Shown: positions 1 to 9,106, numbered from the stretch's first letter. The stretch: 64,000 nucleotides of DNA from CAWJNF01 sp963844235 (GCA_963844235.1 CAWJNF010000002.1:1-64000), one strand, 5' to 3'. Made by a program: numbers and translations. The notes: generated from the letters alone by a model not told the origin.

Positions 1-1251
1 TCGATGCCTACCGCGTGGCCGGAGCGCCGAGCGGTGGCGGTGTCGGCCCTCGACGAAGCGGTCACCATGTTCCGGCGAGCACTCTCACTGCTCGCCGAGT
101 TGCCACCGTCACCCGCTCGTGATGCGCTCGAACTCGACATCCGGATCGCCCTCGGCTCACCCCTGGTGGCCCTCGAGGGCTACGGCTCCCACGGAGCGCA
201 CCAACTCTACGAGCGGGCCCTTTCGCTCTGCCGCAAGCTCCACCGAGCCGTGGATCCCCCGATTCTCCGCGGTCTCGGCCTGGCCCGGCTGCAGGGCTGC
301 CGCTTCGACGAGTGCAGCGAGCTCGGCCAGGCGCTCGTCGACCACGAGAGTCATGATCCGATCGCTCGGACTGAGGGCCGGTATCTCCTCGGCGTGAGCG
401 CCTTCTGGCGGGGTGATCTGGCGAGGGCCCGTCAGTACCTCGAAGGCGCCATCGACGCCTATGACGTGTCCCATCGCGACGAGCATCTGGCGTTGTACGC
501 CCAGGACCCGAAAGCGGTCTGTCTCGTCCGCCTGGCCTGGGTCGACCTGTGGGCGGGAGACGCCGGCCGGGCCGATGAGAGGGCCCGATCTGCTCTCGAG
601 CTGGCCGTCGATCTCGATCATCTCATGACGCGGTGGTACGTCCTCACCTACGCGGCGATCATCGCGGCCGAATCCGAGGATCTCGTCCGCCTCGCCGAGC
701 TGCTCGAGGAGGCTGAGCTCCTGGGGAAGCGTCTTCCGATGCGCTACCTCATGATCGTCGGAGAGGCCCTGCGGGGCTGGCTGGACGTCTGCGAGGGCTC
801 ACCCGGGGGCATCGAGCGGATCGTGCGATCGGTGGCGCGCTCGCGCACCGAGGGGGAGAGCCTCCACCTGACCTACACGCTCCTGCTTCTCGCTCGAGCT
901 CGTGGCATGGCCGGCGAGCTCCACGAAGGACGAGCCGCGACACGCGAGGGGCTCTCGTTGTCACACCGCCGCAACCAGCGCTATCTCGAGGCCGAGCTGT
1001 GGCGAGTCGACGGTGAGCTGGCGTATCGCAGCGGAGAATCCGAAGCCGCCGCGTCGCTGCGGAGAGCTGTCGAGGCCGCCGAGGCGCAAGGCGCGAGCTG
1101 GTTGGAGCTTCGGGCGCTCCACTCCTTGGCCAGTCGATACCCCGATCAGGCGCTGCGGGAGCAACTCGGGGACCTCGTCGAGACCATTCCTTCGGGCCAC
1201 GATCTCCCTGCGTTCCGGGCGGCAACCGGTCTTCTGAACGAGTCCGGCTGA
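1..1251 (+). CDS. TPR-rich C-terminal part of a large signalling ATPase (5' partial)
   Basis: The frame is open from base 1, so the real start lies left of the window and the first ATG seen is probably internal. The visible ~416 residues are helical, Leu/Ala/Arg-rich TPR-like repeats, for example YERALSLCRKL, ARSALELAVDL and ASWLELRALHSLA. This is the usual C-terminal half of actinobacterial proteins that join a nucleotide-cyclase or SARP/LuxR domain to an AAA ATPase and a TPR region; none of those other domains is visible. The TPR region would be a regulatory protein-interaction surface in the cytoplasm. The stop is TGA at 1249-1251. The domain class is recognised from repeat pattern only, so the exact family is inference. 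Confidence 0.7.
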   Translation, partial: SMPTAWPERRAVAVSALDEAVTMFRRALSLLAELPPSPARDALELDIRIALGSPLVALEGYGSHGAHQLYERALSLCRKLHRAVDPPILRGLGLARLQGCRFDECSELGQALVDHESHDPIARTEGRYLLGVSAFWRGDLARARQYLEGAIDAYDVSHRDEHLALYAQDPKAVCLVRLAWVDLWAGDAGRADERARSALELAVDLDHLMTRWYVLTYAAIIAAESEDLVRLAELLEEAELLGKRLPMRYLMIVGEALRGWLDVCEGSPGGIERIVRSVARSRTEGESLHLTYTLLLLARARGMAGELHEGRAATREGLSLSHRRNQRYLEAELWRVDGELAYRSGESEAAASLRRAVEAAEAQGASWLELRALHSLASRYPDQALREQLGDLVETIPSGHDLPAFRAATGLLNESG

Positions 1252-1314
1252 GAGGGAACGCTTCGGGAACGCCTCGGCGTGCATCCTCGGCGAAATCGAG
1301 CAGAGGAGCACGCC

Positions 1315-3912
1315 ATGAGCGACATGATCAAGGCATTGACCGAGACGGTGCGGGGTCGCGTCATCACCGCCTCGGATCCCGACTACGACGACGCCCGCGC
1401 CGTCTACAACGCCATGCACGACCGCAGGCCCCACGCCGTCGTCCAGTGCACGGATTCGGCCGACGTGATGGCCGTGATCGCCGCGGCCCGCGACAGCGGC
1501 GTCGACCTGGCCATCCGGGGCGGGGGCCACAGCGTTCCCGGATTCGGCACGGTGGACGACGGGCTGGTCATCGACCTCTCGCCGATGAAGGGCGTGCGGG
1601 TCGACCCGGCCAAGAAGGTCGCCCGGGTCGGGGGCGGCGCGACCTTGGGGGATGTCGACCACGCGACCTACCCGTTCGGCCTGGCCGCGCCCGGCGGGAT
1701 CGTCTCCACGACCGGGGTGGCCGGCCTCACGCTGGGTGGCGGCATCGGCTACCTCACCCGCAGCGTGGGGCTCTCCATCGACAACCTGCTCTCGGCCGAT
1801 GTCGTGCTCGCCGATGGCCGGCAGGTCACGGCCAGCGACTATCAGAACGAGGATCTGTTCTGGGCGCTGCGCGGCGGCGGCGGCAACTTCGGTGTCGTCA
1901 CCAGCTTCGAGTTCCAGCTCCACGAGGTCGGTGACGTCGTGGGCGGCCCGCTGTTCTACGACTTCGACGATGCCACGGCGGTCCTGGAGTGCTACCGCTC
2001 CTTCATCAACGAGGCGCCCGAGCAGCTCGGATGCTTCTTCGGCTGGCAGATCGCGCCTCCGCTGCCGTTCATCCCCGAGGACCGGGTCGGGGATCTGTTC
2101 TGCGTGCTGGTCACGTGCTGGAACGGTCCCCATGAGGAGGCCGAGCAGGTGCTCCGGCCACTCCGCGACGTCGCCGAGGTGAAGGCGGAGCAGGTCGAGG
2201 TGATGCCGTTCCCGGCCCTGCAGAGCGCCTTCGACGATCTCGTCCCGAAGGGCATGCAGAACTACTGGAAAGCGGACTTCGCCACCGAGCTCACCGACGA
2301 GGCGATCGCGGCTCACGTCGAACACGGCAAGAGGACGCCGAACGTGAGCTCGTCCATGCATCTCCACCCGATCAACGGCGCGGCGCAGCGAGTCGGCGCC
2401 GACGAGACCGCCTTCGGACACCGGGACAAGAGCTTTGCGCCGGTGATCGTCGGGATCTGGCCGGACCCTGCCGACAACGAGGCCAACACCAAGTGGGTGA
2501 GGGACTACTACGCAGCCATTCATCCCCACTCGGGCAGCGAAGGGGGCTACATCAACTTCATGTCCGGCGACGACGACCACCGTGCCGCCGAGAACTACGG
2601 CGCCAACTACGAGCGGCTCTCCGCCGTGAAGGCGGCCTATGACCCGGACAACCTCTTCCACGTCAACCAGAACATCGCTCCGGCGAAGCGGGAGGTGAGC
2701 GTGATGACCGGAATCCTGTCGACGCCAGGAACAAGCGAAATGCCTTGGGAACCCGACACATCGCTGATCGACGCAGCGCGCGAGATCGCTCCGATCATCC
2801 GGGAGCACAGCCAGGAAGCAGAGCGGGAACGACGCCTGTCCCAGCCGGTCTTGAAGGCACTGCGCGAGACGGGCCTCCTGCGAATGACAACGCCCCGTTC
2901 GCTCGGGGGGTTGGAGACCGACCCCGTCACCCGCGCCCTCGTCGGTGAGGAAATCGGTCGCCACGACTCTGCTGCGGCGTGGACCCTGGAGAACCCTCTG
3001 GACTGGGCCTTCTTCTGTTGCCGTCTCCCCGACGAGGGAGCCGAGGAGATCTACAGCCGCGGAGCGGACATCCTGATCGCCGCCCAGTTCGGCCGCCCCC
3101 TGAAGGCGACGTCGACCAACGGCGGATACCGCATCTCTGGTCGAGCCCCGTTCGTCAGCAACTGCTATGACGCCGACTGGATCTCGTCGACGGTCCTCGT
3201 GGACGAGGACGAATCCGCCGAGGGCGAGCCCGAGATGCGCATGGTCTACTTCCCCCGCGAGGGGTGCGAGATCATCGATACGTGGGACGTCATGGGGATG
3301 CGGGGCACGGGCAGCAACGACATCTCGGTGACCGACGTGTACGTGCCCGAGTCCAGGACCTTCCCGATGGTGCCGGACTTCGAGCCCGGATCGCACTATC
3401 GCGGCCCGCTGTATCGACTCCCGGTCGTGGGCGCGGCGGCGTCCGGCATCCCGACGCCGATGCTGGGGGTGGCGCGACGAGCTCTCGACGAGGTGACCGA
3501 ACTCGCCCGGAACAAGACTCCGGTGGCATCGAGCGGCCTGCTGAAGGAACGCGCGTCGGCCCAGGTCCAGCTGGGCCGAGCGGAAGCGATCCTGCGCTCA
3601 GGGCGCTTGTTGCTTCTCGACACCCTGAGCGAAGCGTGGCGGAGATGCATCGACGGCGAGACCCACTCGCTGGAGCAGAAGGCGGACCTCCTGCTCGCGA
3701 TGGCCCACGCGATGAGCAGCGCCGTCCAGGCGGTCGAGCTCGCATGCAGCATCGCGGGAACGACGGCGTTTCGAGCCACCAGCCCGCTGGAACGTTGCTT
3801 CCGGGATGTCCAGACGATGAGACATCATGTCTTCGCCTCCGAGCAACGCTATGGGACCTTCGGGCAGGTGCGTCTCGGGGTTCCACCGGACTTCCCCGTG
3901 GTTGCCTTCTAG
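1315..3912 (+). CDS. Fused flavoenzyme: FAD-linked (BBE-type) oxidase joined to acyl-CoA-dehydrogenase-like monooxygenase
   Basis: Start ATG at 1315 follows an AGAGGAG ribosome site; product about 865 residues. Residues ~40-230 are an FAD_binding_4 domain with the RGGGHS motif (His can bind FAD covalently in this family) and LTLGGGIGYL. Residues ~415-455 hold the berberine-bridge C-terminal segment (NYGANYERL, YDPDNLFHVNQN). From ~464 an acyl-CoA-dehydrogenase fold follows, of the HsaA/DszC flavin-monooxygenase type (GLLRMTTPRSLGG, MGMRGTGSND). Each half has the length of a complete enzyme, and GGGAGGTGAGC followed by GTG and ATG (2701-2706) at the junction looks like the old start of a separate gene that lost the upstream stop. 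A coupled two-step oxidation is plausible; substrate unknown. A missing base at the junction is the alternative. Confidence 0.75.
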   Translation: MSDMIKALTETVRGRVITASDPDYDDARAVYNAMHDRRPHAVVQCTDSADVMAVIAAARDSGVDLAIRGGGHSVPGFGTVDDGLVIDLSPMKGVRVDPAKKVARVGGGATLGDVDHATYPFGLAAPGGIVSTTGVAGLTLGGGIGYLTRSVGLSIDNLLSADVVLADGRQVTASDYQNEDLFWALRGGGGNFGVVTSFEFQLHEVGDVVGGPLFYDFDDATAVLECYRSFINEAPEQLGCFFGWQIAPPLPFIPEDRVGDLFCVLVTCWNGPHEEAEQVLRPLRDVAEVKAEQVEVMPFPALQSAFDDLVPKGMQNYWKADFATELTDEAIAAHVEHGKRTPNVSSSMHLHPINGAAQRVGADETAFGHRDKSFAPVIVGIWPDPADNEANTKWVRDYYAAIHPHSGSEGGYINFMSGDDDHRAAENYGANYERLSAVKAAYDPDNLFHVNQNIAPAKREVSVMTGILSTPGTSEMPWEPDTSLIDAAREIAPIIREHSQEAERERRLSQPVLKALRETGLLRMTTPRSLGGLETDPVTRALVGEEIGRHDSAAAWTLENPLDWAFFCCRLPDEGAEEIYSRGADILIAAQFGRPLKATSTNGGYRISGRAPFVSNCYDADWISSTVLVDEDESAEGEPEMRMVYFPREGCEIIDTWDVMGMRGTGSNDISVTDVYVPESRTFPMVPDFEPGSHYRGPLYRLPVVGAAASGIPTPMLGVARRALDEVTELARNKTPVASSGLLKERASAQVQLGRAEAILRSGRLLLLDTLSEAWRRCIDGETHSLEQKADLLLAMAHAMSSAVQAVELACSIAGTTAFRATSPLERCFRDVQTMRHHVFASEQRYGTFGQVRLGVPPDFPVVAF

Positions 3913-3970
3913 CTGTTGGGCCAGCGCCGCGGTTACGGGTCCCTCCTCACGGCTGCGTAGTCGGTCTCGC

Positions 3971-4065
3971 GTGAACGGCGGTCCGGGCCCTTCCTGTGGC
4001 TTGCGGTCTTGGCGGACAGCAGAAGCCTCAGGAGGGGCCCGGACGTTTCCTTCTCAGCCGTTCAC
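3971..4065. terminator. Large inverted repeat between convergent genes, likely bidirectional terminator
   Basis: Arms at 3981-4002 and 4023-4044 pair at 20 of 22 positions around a 20-nt loop. An outer 9-bp pair, GTGAACGGC at 3971 and GCCGTTCAC at 4057, extends the structure. GTTTCCTT follows the second arm. It lies between the flavoenzyme gene ending at 3912 and a leftward fragment ending at 4089, the expected place for a two-way terminator. Confidence 0.6.
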
Positions 4066-4088
4066 AACGGCGTTGTGGGTTGTGCCTG

Positions 4089-4381
4089 CTAGCAGCTGAG
4101 CGTGGCCTTGATCGTATTGGCCTGCGCGGTGAGGGAGGCCGCCCGCGCGCTGGTCACCTTCCCCTGGGCCGCCTGCTTTTTGACCATGTCGAGGAACTGG
4201 GCGAGGCCGGAGCAGGCATTGCGTGTGCGGCCTCCGTCCACGGCCTTCTGGATTTCCTTCACTTTGTCGGCGAGGCTCGTCCCGGTACCGACGCCGGTGG
4301 CGTCGGTCAGCAGCAGGTTGAGCTGCCCGGCGGCGCCGAGGACCGTGACGGTGAACTCCCCCGTCGCCGAGTTCCCGGCGT
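4089..4381 (-). pseudogene. C-terminal fragment of a secreted HYR-domain-type surface protein
   Basis: Read leftwards, an open frame without a start encodes AGNSATGEFTVTVLGA, then LADKVKEIQKAVDGGRTRNAC and ANTIKATLSC before TAG at 4091-4089. The first part matches the end of a HYR/Ig-like repeat and the rest the small Cys-containing helical tail found at the C-terminus of many actinobacterial secreted proteins. Everything upstream is missing: at about 4381 the sequence switches abruptly to a TetR fragment on the other strand. It cannot be expressed as it stands. It may be a deletion scar or an assembly join. Family assignment rests on pattern recognition. Confidence 0.55.
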
Positions 4382-4705
4382 GACCCGGAGGAGCGGCTCC
4401 GAACTGCGCTCTCCGAGCTGTACGCGTACTACGGCGCCGTCGGCGACGCGCTCCTCATCATCGTCCGCGACTTCCCGCACGTGCCGGCATTGGCGGCGCT
4501 GAACGCACCGTACTTCGCGCAGTGGGACGAGATGCGAAGCGTCCTTGCGCGAGGCTGGAACAGACGCGGCCGTCGCCGGCTGGCGCTCTTGGCGGCGATC
4601 GCCCACGGCCTCGAGCTTTCGACCTGGGAGTCACTCGTTCGCCGGCAGGCACTTTCAGACGAGGCCGCAGTCGCTCTCGTGGTGGGCATGGTGCGCTGCG
4701 CCTGA
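4382..4705 (+). pseudogene. C-terminal fragment of a TetR-family regulator
   Basis: The frame opens at about 4355 with no usable start and reads DPEERLRTALSELYAYYGA, then DALLIIVRDFPHVPALAAL and LAAIAHGLELSTWESLVRRQ to TGA at 4703. This matches the ligand-binding C-terminal half of TetR regulators of the type whose helices follow a YAYYR-like motif. The N-terminal helix-turn-helix is absent. Sequence homology begins exactly where the leftward surface-protein fragment ends, so both genes lost their 5' parts at one junction. The fragment would not bind DNA. Confidence 0.6.
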
Positions 4706-4792
4706 GCAGAGCGGTCTCTGTCAAGGCGAATGGGTGCGCGGGTCGACTGGATCGATCCACGATCGGACGACGGACCGCGCGGCCCGGGATCC

Positions 4793-5548
4793 CTAGCCGA
4801 TCCCCCGCAGCCACTCGTGGAAGCCCGCGCTCGGCGCGTGCACGTTGAGCAGCCGGCTCGGGCCGGGCCCGCTCGAGAACGTGTGCACGATCCCCGGCGG
4901 CGCCGCGACGAACGAGCCGGCGCCGACCAGCAGCTTCTCGCCACCGACCACGACCGCGGTCTCCCCCTCGAGGACGTAGAACGAGTCGACGTGATCGTCG
5001 TGAGTGTGCGGCTCGGGCCCCACGAAGCGTGGTGAGAGCTCGAACTCGATCAGCGAGAGCTCCTCCCGTCCGATCTTGATCGTCGCGACTCGGTCGCTCC
5101 CCTCGAGCCGCTCGCCCTCGCCGGCCTGGAGGAAGGTGGCGTCCGAGCCGGAAAGGCCGCCACCCGCCGGAGCGTCGACGCTGTCGAAGCCGCCGGTCTC
5201 GTCCTCGTTCAGCTCCCGTAGATTGCGCGCGAAGCCTGCATCCGGCGTGTGGAGATTGAGGAATCGAGCCGCGGACGTGCTTCGGAATGCGTGCACGACG
5301 CCCGCCGGGATGGATACGCATCCACCCCGCCCGAGCGGACGCTCCTCGTCCTCGATGAGGACCGCGAGCTCCCCTTCCAGCACGTAGAACGAATCCGCGT
5401 GCCGGTCGTGCACGTGGGGGCCCGCTCCGGGTCGGGCGTGGTCGAAGAACGACTCCGTGACGCAGAGCTGCTCGAAGCCCGCCTTGATCACGATCCTGCC
5501 GCCGAAGAGCGCCTCGCCTTCGCCGGCGCGGTGAACGACCCCGGACAT
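4793..5548 (-). CDS. Bicupin protein, function unknown
   Basis: The 251-residue product has two cupin barrels in tandem. Residues ~35-105 carry HVHDRHADSFYVLEGE and GRGGCVSIPAGVVHAF; residues ~165-240 carry HTHDDHVDSFYVLEGE and GAGSFVAAPPGIVHTF. Each barrel keeps the HxHxxxxxxxxxxE and PxxxxHxF metal-ligand pattern, so both may bind a divalent metal. The two halves look like an internal duplication. Family members include dioxygenases, isomerases and sugar-binding proteins, so no substrate can be named. No signal peptide is seen. The gene stands alone, leftward, downstream of the epimerase gene. Confidence 0.85.
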   Translation of the reverse strand: MSGVVHRAGEGEALFGGRIVIKAGFEQLCVTESFFDHARPGAGPHVHDRHADSFYVLEGELAVLIEDEERPLGRGGCVSIPAGVVHAFRSTSAARFLNLHTPDAGFARNLRELNEDETGGFDSVDAPAGGGLSGSDATFLQAGEGERLEGSDRVATIKIGREELSLIEFELSPRFVGPEPHTHDDHVDSFYVLEGETAVVVGGEKLLVGAGSFVAAPPGIVHTFSSGPGPSRLLNVHAPSAGFHEWLRGIG

Positions 5549-5625
5549 CGTCCGCGAGTATGCCGATCGGGCCCGGGCCCGAGGCGCGACCTCCTACCCG
5601 TCGGATCGCGTCTCTCGTGGCCTGG

Positions 5626-6603
5626 TCAGCGACTCGTGTAGGGCCACGTCGAGACGGCGTGGTAGCCCTTTGCCCCCACCGCCAGCGCCAGAGGGCTGCG
5701 TGGGTCCTCGCCCAGCTCGAGGCGCTCGAGCGCGTAGCCGAAGTCGTAGCGCGGTGACCAGCCGAGGTCGTGTCGCGCACGCTCGTTCACGTAGACGCGC
5801 TCGATGCTCGGCAACGACTTCCATCCGAGCCGCTGGTAGAGCGCGTCGCAGTGCGGAAAGAGCCGCCGCACTACCGACGGCGCGTCCTTGCGCAGGTCGG
5901 CCAGGTGCTCACGGGTGAAGGGCGTGGTGGCAGTGACGATGTAGCGCCCGAAGCCGATCGACGAAGCGCGCTCCAGGGCGAGCCGGTGGGCGCTCACTAC
6001 GTCCTCGAGATCGACGCGGCGGTACAGGAGCTCGTTGACTTTGAGGTTCACGTCGTCGTAGGCGCCACGAGCTTCGGGACGATCGTCCGGCTCGGGGAAG
6101 AAGCGGGAGGTCCGCAGGATCACGCACGCGAGGCCATGGTCGCGATGGATGAGCTCGCAGACGTCCTCCGCCGCCGTCTTCGTCACGCCGTAGACGTTCC
6201 TCGGCACGGGGACGACGTCCTCGGTGATCCACGCCGCCGGCGCGCCGGGGGGCGGCGTGAGCGCCCGGCCGAAGGCGCTGGTCGTGCTCGTGTAGACGAA
6301 GCTGCCGACGCCGGCGGCAGCGGCCTCCTCCAGGAGGTTGAGCGTTCCCGTCACGTTCGTGTCCACGAACTCCTGCCGGGTGTGAGAGGCGACATGGGGC
6401 TTGTGCAGCGTCGCAGCGTGCAGGACCGTGTCAACGCCCTCGATACACGACCGCACGCAGGACCGGTCGACGATCGACCCCACGACGTCCGTGGTCGGAG
6501 ACGCGAGGACGTCGACGCCGACCACGTCGAATCCCTCTGACGCGAGGACGCGCACCAACGCCTCGCCCAGATGCCCCGAGCTGCCGGTGACCAGAACTCT
6601 CAC
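5626..6603 (-). CDS. NAD-dependent epimerase/dehydratase (extended SDR)
   Basis: GTG at 6603 is preferred because the Rossmann strand starts right there (RVLVTGSSGHLGEALVRVL); an open frame continues 32 codons upstream but shows no conserved motif. The 325-residue product has the GxxGxxG NAD site, an Asp after the second strand (VVGVDVL), a catalytic Ser/Thr region (FVYTSTTSAFG) and the YxxxK pair in NVYGVTKTAAED. This is the extended short-chain dehydrogenase family acting on nucleotide sugars or related substrates in the cytoplasm. The substrate cannot be told from sequence. It is transcribed leftwards, with a 5' gap to the divergent DUF6766 unit. Confidence 0.85.
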   Translation of the reverse strand: MRVLVTGSSGHLGEALVRVLASEGFDVVGVDVLASPTTDVVGSIVDRSCVRSCIEGVDTVLHAATLHKPHVASHTRQEFVDTNVTGTLNLLEEAAAAGVGSFVYTSTTSAFGRALTPPPGAPAAWITEDVVPVPRNVYGVTKTAAEDVCELIHRDHGLACVILRTSRFFPEPDDRPEARGAYDDVNLKVNELLYRRVDLEDVVSAHRLALERASSIGFGRYIVTATTPFTREHLADLRKDAPSVVRRLFPHCDALYQRLGWKSLPSIERVYVNERARHDLGWSPRYDFGYALERLELGEDPRSPLALAVGAKGYHAVSTWPYTSR

Positions 6604-6691
6604 GGCAGAAGCATGAGCGTTCCCGTGAGTGCCTGCCTGGTCGAGCCGGCGGAGGTTTCCCACTCCTGGGCAGGCGGGAAGGCCCATCGGG

Positions 6692-6775
6692 ATGCGCACG
6701 ATGTTCGCGATCTACATCGCCGTGATCCTCGCCGGCATCGCCGTCTACGCGGCCGTCGGCCTCAGTCACTCCTGA
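6692..6775 (+). CDS. 27-residue single-span membrane microprotein
   Basis: ATG at 6692 opens a 28-codon frame whose product is almost entirely one hydrophobic helix (MFAIYIAVILAGIAVYAAVGL) ending in SHS. GCGGGAAGG upstream could serve as ribosome site. Its TGA at 6773-6775 ends one base before the GTG of the next membrane gene, so the two are likely translated together. The tight coupling and the clean transmembrane composition are the reasons to call it; no homolog is recognised. It may be a partner or leader of the DUF6766 protein. Confidence 0.45.
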   Translation: MRTMFAIYIAVILAGIAVYAAVGLSHS

Positions 6776-6776
6776 C

Positions 6777-7517
6777 GTGCGCGCGCAGCAGGGAGCCGCG
6801 CCGGCTGGTGAGGAAGCCGAGCGGGCCACGCTCTCGGGCCTGGCTGGCCGGTTCGTGCGGGAGAACTCTCTCGCCCTTTTCTTCCTGGCGCTCTTCCTCG
6901 CCTCCCTGGCCGGCCAGTCCATCGCCGGCCACCTCGCGTTCAACGCCGAGCAGACGGCGCACGGCGGGGAGACGATCTCCTGGGCCCGCTACCTCGTCTC
7001 GTCGCAATTCGGCGAGGCGGTGCTCGAGAACTGGGAATCGGAGTTCCTCCAGTTCACCTTCTACATCCTGGCGACGGTCTGGCTCGTCCAGCGCGGCTCG
7101 CCCGAGTCGAAGAAGGTGGAGCGGGCCGGCATCGAGAGCAAGAAGGAGCAGCAGGTGGAGCACGCGGCTACCCCGACGTCACCGCGCTGGGCACGAGTCG
7201 GCGGCTGGAGAACGGCTGTCTACTCGAACTCGCTCGCGATCGCGATGATCTCCGTCTTCCTCGCCTCGTGGGGCGTCCAGTCGGTCACGGGCCGGAACGT
7301 CTACAACGACGATCAGGAGCAGCACGGCCAGCCGACCGTCTCCTGGGCGAGCTACCTGGCGCGGTCGGACTTCTGGGAGAAGTCGTTCCAGAACTGGCAG
7401 TCGGAGTTCCTCGCCGTCGGCACGATGGTCGTGTTCTCGATCTATCTCCGCCAGCGCGGCTCGCCGGAGTCGAAGCCGGTCGGCGCCGCGCACGACGAGA
7501 CCGCTCGCACGGGCTGA
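6777..7517 (+). CDS. DUF6766-family membrane protein with internal duplication
   Basis: The 246-residue product has two similar halves. Each half holds a hydrophobic span followed by SVTGRNV or SIAGHLAF, then VSWASYL or ISWARYL, ENWESEF or QNWQSEF, a second hydrophobic span, and RQRGSPESK or VQRGSPESK. That pattern is typical of DUF6766 proteins, which often occur as single or doubled units of two membrane spans in actinobacteria. Four membrane segments are expected, at about 25-45, 85-103, 150-170 and 215-233. Function is unknown. GTG at 6777 lies one base after the microprotein stop. Confidence 0.8.
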   Translation: MRAQQGAAPAGEEAERATLSGLAGRFVRENSLALFFLALFLASLAGQSIAGHLAFNAEQTAHGGETISWARYLVSSQFGEAVLENWESEFLQFTFYILATVWLVQRGSPESKKVERAGIESKKEQQVEHAATPTSPRWARVGGWRTAVYSNSLAIAMISVFLASWGVQSVTGRNVYNDDQEQHGQPTVSWASYLARSDFWEKSFQNWQSEFLAVGTMVVFSIYLRQRGSPESKPVGAAHDETARTG

Positions 7518-7537
7518 GTGGCGGCCGACGCTCGCCT

Positions 7538-9049
7538 CTAGGAAGACTCGGGGACGGCCGGTGCCGCGTCCACCGGCTCGCCGTCGATCTCGGCCGGCGC
7601 GGCGATCGGGATGCGCTGGGCGCTGCCGCTGCCGGAGATCGGCTCGACGTCGACGAGGTCAACGGCCGTCAGCAGCCCGGTCTCGGTGAAGTGGAGCTGC
7701 GCGAAGCCCACCGGCTGCTGGCCGATTGCGAGCGGTCCACCCGCGCCGGCCGTACCGCCGTCGACGAGGACGTGCGGCCCCTCGATCTCGAGATGCTGCT
7801 CGTGATCGTGACCGGTCAGGATCAGCACCCGCTCGCCGTCCGTCGGAAGGGACTCGAGCAACGCGTGAGCCAGACCGTGCTGGTGGACGAGCACCACGTC
7901 CGGCCGCTGCGGAAGCGACTCGAACCACGTGACGAACGCACGCTCCTCCGCACGCATCCGCTCGCCGGTGATCTCGAGCACGTGGCCGGCGAGGTCGCCG
8001 TCGCCCGTGAGCGGGTCGTCGTATCCGGCGACGAGGAGCCCGTCGACCAGCACGACGGGCCTGCCGTCGCGGCTGCCGTCGGGGCGGAGCCGGCCGGATC
8101 GGGTCAGGACGATCACGCCTTCGCTCGCCAGCCGCTGCATGAGCGCCTCCGAGTCGTGGTTGCCGGAGACGGCGACGACCCGATCTCCGAGCCTGGCGAC
8201 CGGCTCGACGATCCACCACTCGTGCTCGCTCCCGAGCTGGGCAAAGTCCCCGACCGCAAAGACCGTCTTGCCCTCGGCGTAGTCCTCGAGTGCCGGCAGC
8301 ACGAGCGAGTTGGAGTGAAGGTCGCTCGTGACGATCGCGCTGTGGACCGTCGGCGGCGCCTCTCCCGGGGCCCGGCCGATCGCGATCAGCGCGTCGAGCC
8401 CGGCAAGCGCCTGCTCGTAGGAGTCCGTGTACCGCGCTGTCGTCTGCGTGATCTGCTCGGAGAACGCGAGCAGCTCGGGGAGCTCGCCGCCGCGCGCGTA
8501 GAAGACCGGCTCGCGGAACGCGTTCTCGTCGAGCCCGCTCAGCACGAGGGCGCAGGTCGCCGCTGCCACAGCTGAGGCGCCGAAACCGACCCCGGACCCG
8601 ATCCCGAGCCAGCGACGCCGTCCGAAGGCGGCCAGCAGAGCACCGCCGAGCAGCCCACCGATGCCACCGCCGACGAGCGCCCAGGCGAGCGCGGATCGAA
8701 CCTCGCGATGCACGATCGCGCGGACGTCCTCCGGGATCCGTCGCACCTCGCGCTCAGCGTCGGCACCGGAGCGCAGCGCGCCGACGACGGACGCGCGGTC
8801 GAGCGCGCGCACCTCGAGGTTCAGGGCGACGGGGGCCGCGTAGGCACGGCTGCGGATGCCCCAGTCGACGATCGGGACGTACGCGTCGACGACCCCGCGC
8901 CCGAGCGTGGGGCCGAGATCGGCACGCGCCGTCCCGAGGGCGGTGCTCCCCTCGCTCGGCCCCTTGGCCGCGAGCGCAATCGAGGCGCCCGCAAGCCCCA
9001 GTGCGATGCAGAGGCCGATCCTGACGATCAGACGAAGAGGATGCCGCAT
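7538..9049 (-). CDS. Membrane-anchored metallophosphoesterase
   Basis: The 503-residue protein has an N-terminal signal or anchor (IGLCIALGLAGASIALAA), then about 90 residues of extracytoplasmic sequence, two more spans near residues 123-180, and a calcineurin-like phosphoesterase domain from ~240. The domain keeps the metal-ligand blocks SDLHSN, VGDFAQLG, VSGNHD, LVHQHG and LTGHDHEQH, so two-metal catalysis is likely intact. Substrates of this superfamily range from phosphoproteins to nucleotides and lipids; none can be named here. It is leftward and followed by a 20-bp gap to the convergent DUF6766 gene. Confidence 0.85.
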   Translation of the reverse strand: MRHPLRLIVRIGLCIALGLAGASIALAAKGPSEGSTALGTARADLGPTLGRGVVDAYVPIVDWGIRSRAYAAPVALNLEVRALDRASVVGALRSGADAEREVRRIPEDVRAIVHREVRSALAWALVGGGIGGLLGGALLAAFGRRRWLGIGSGVGFGASAVAAATCALVLSGLDENAFREPVFYARGGELPELLAFSEQITQTTARYTDSYEQALAGLDALIAIGRAPGEAPPTVHSAIVTSDLHSNSLVLPALEDYAEGKTVFAVGDFAQLGSEHEWWIVEPVARLGDRVVAVSGNHDSEALMQRLASEGVIVLTRSGRLRPDGSRDGRPVVLVDGLLVAGYDDPLTGDGDLAGHVLEITGERMRAEERAFVTWFESLPQRPDVVLVHQHGLAHALLESLPTDGERVLILTGHDHEQHLEIEGPHVLVDGGTAGAGGPLAIGQQPVGFAQLHFTETGLLTAVDLVDVEPISGSGSAQRIPIAAPAEIDGEPVDAAPAVPESS

Positions 9050-9106
9050 GTTGTTGTACGTCGGATCGAGGCTCTCCCGACATGAGCCCCGGTTCGGCGA
9101 CGGGTG

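Noticed and set aside
961..3396. An 811-codon leftward open frame opposite the flavoenzyme
   Set aside because: It mirrors a well-conserved rightward gene, has Val/His/Asp/Arg-rich composition typical of antisense frames in GC-rich DNA, and no motif.
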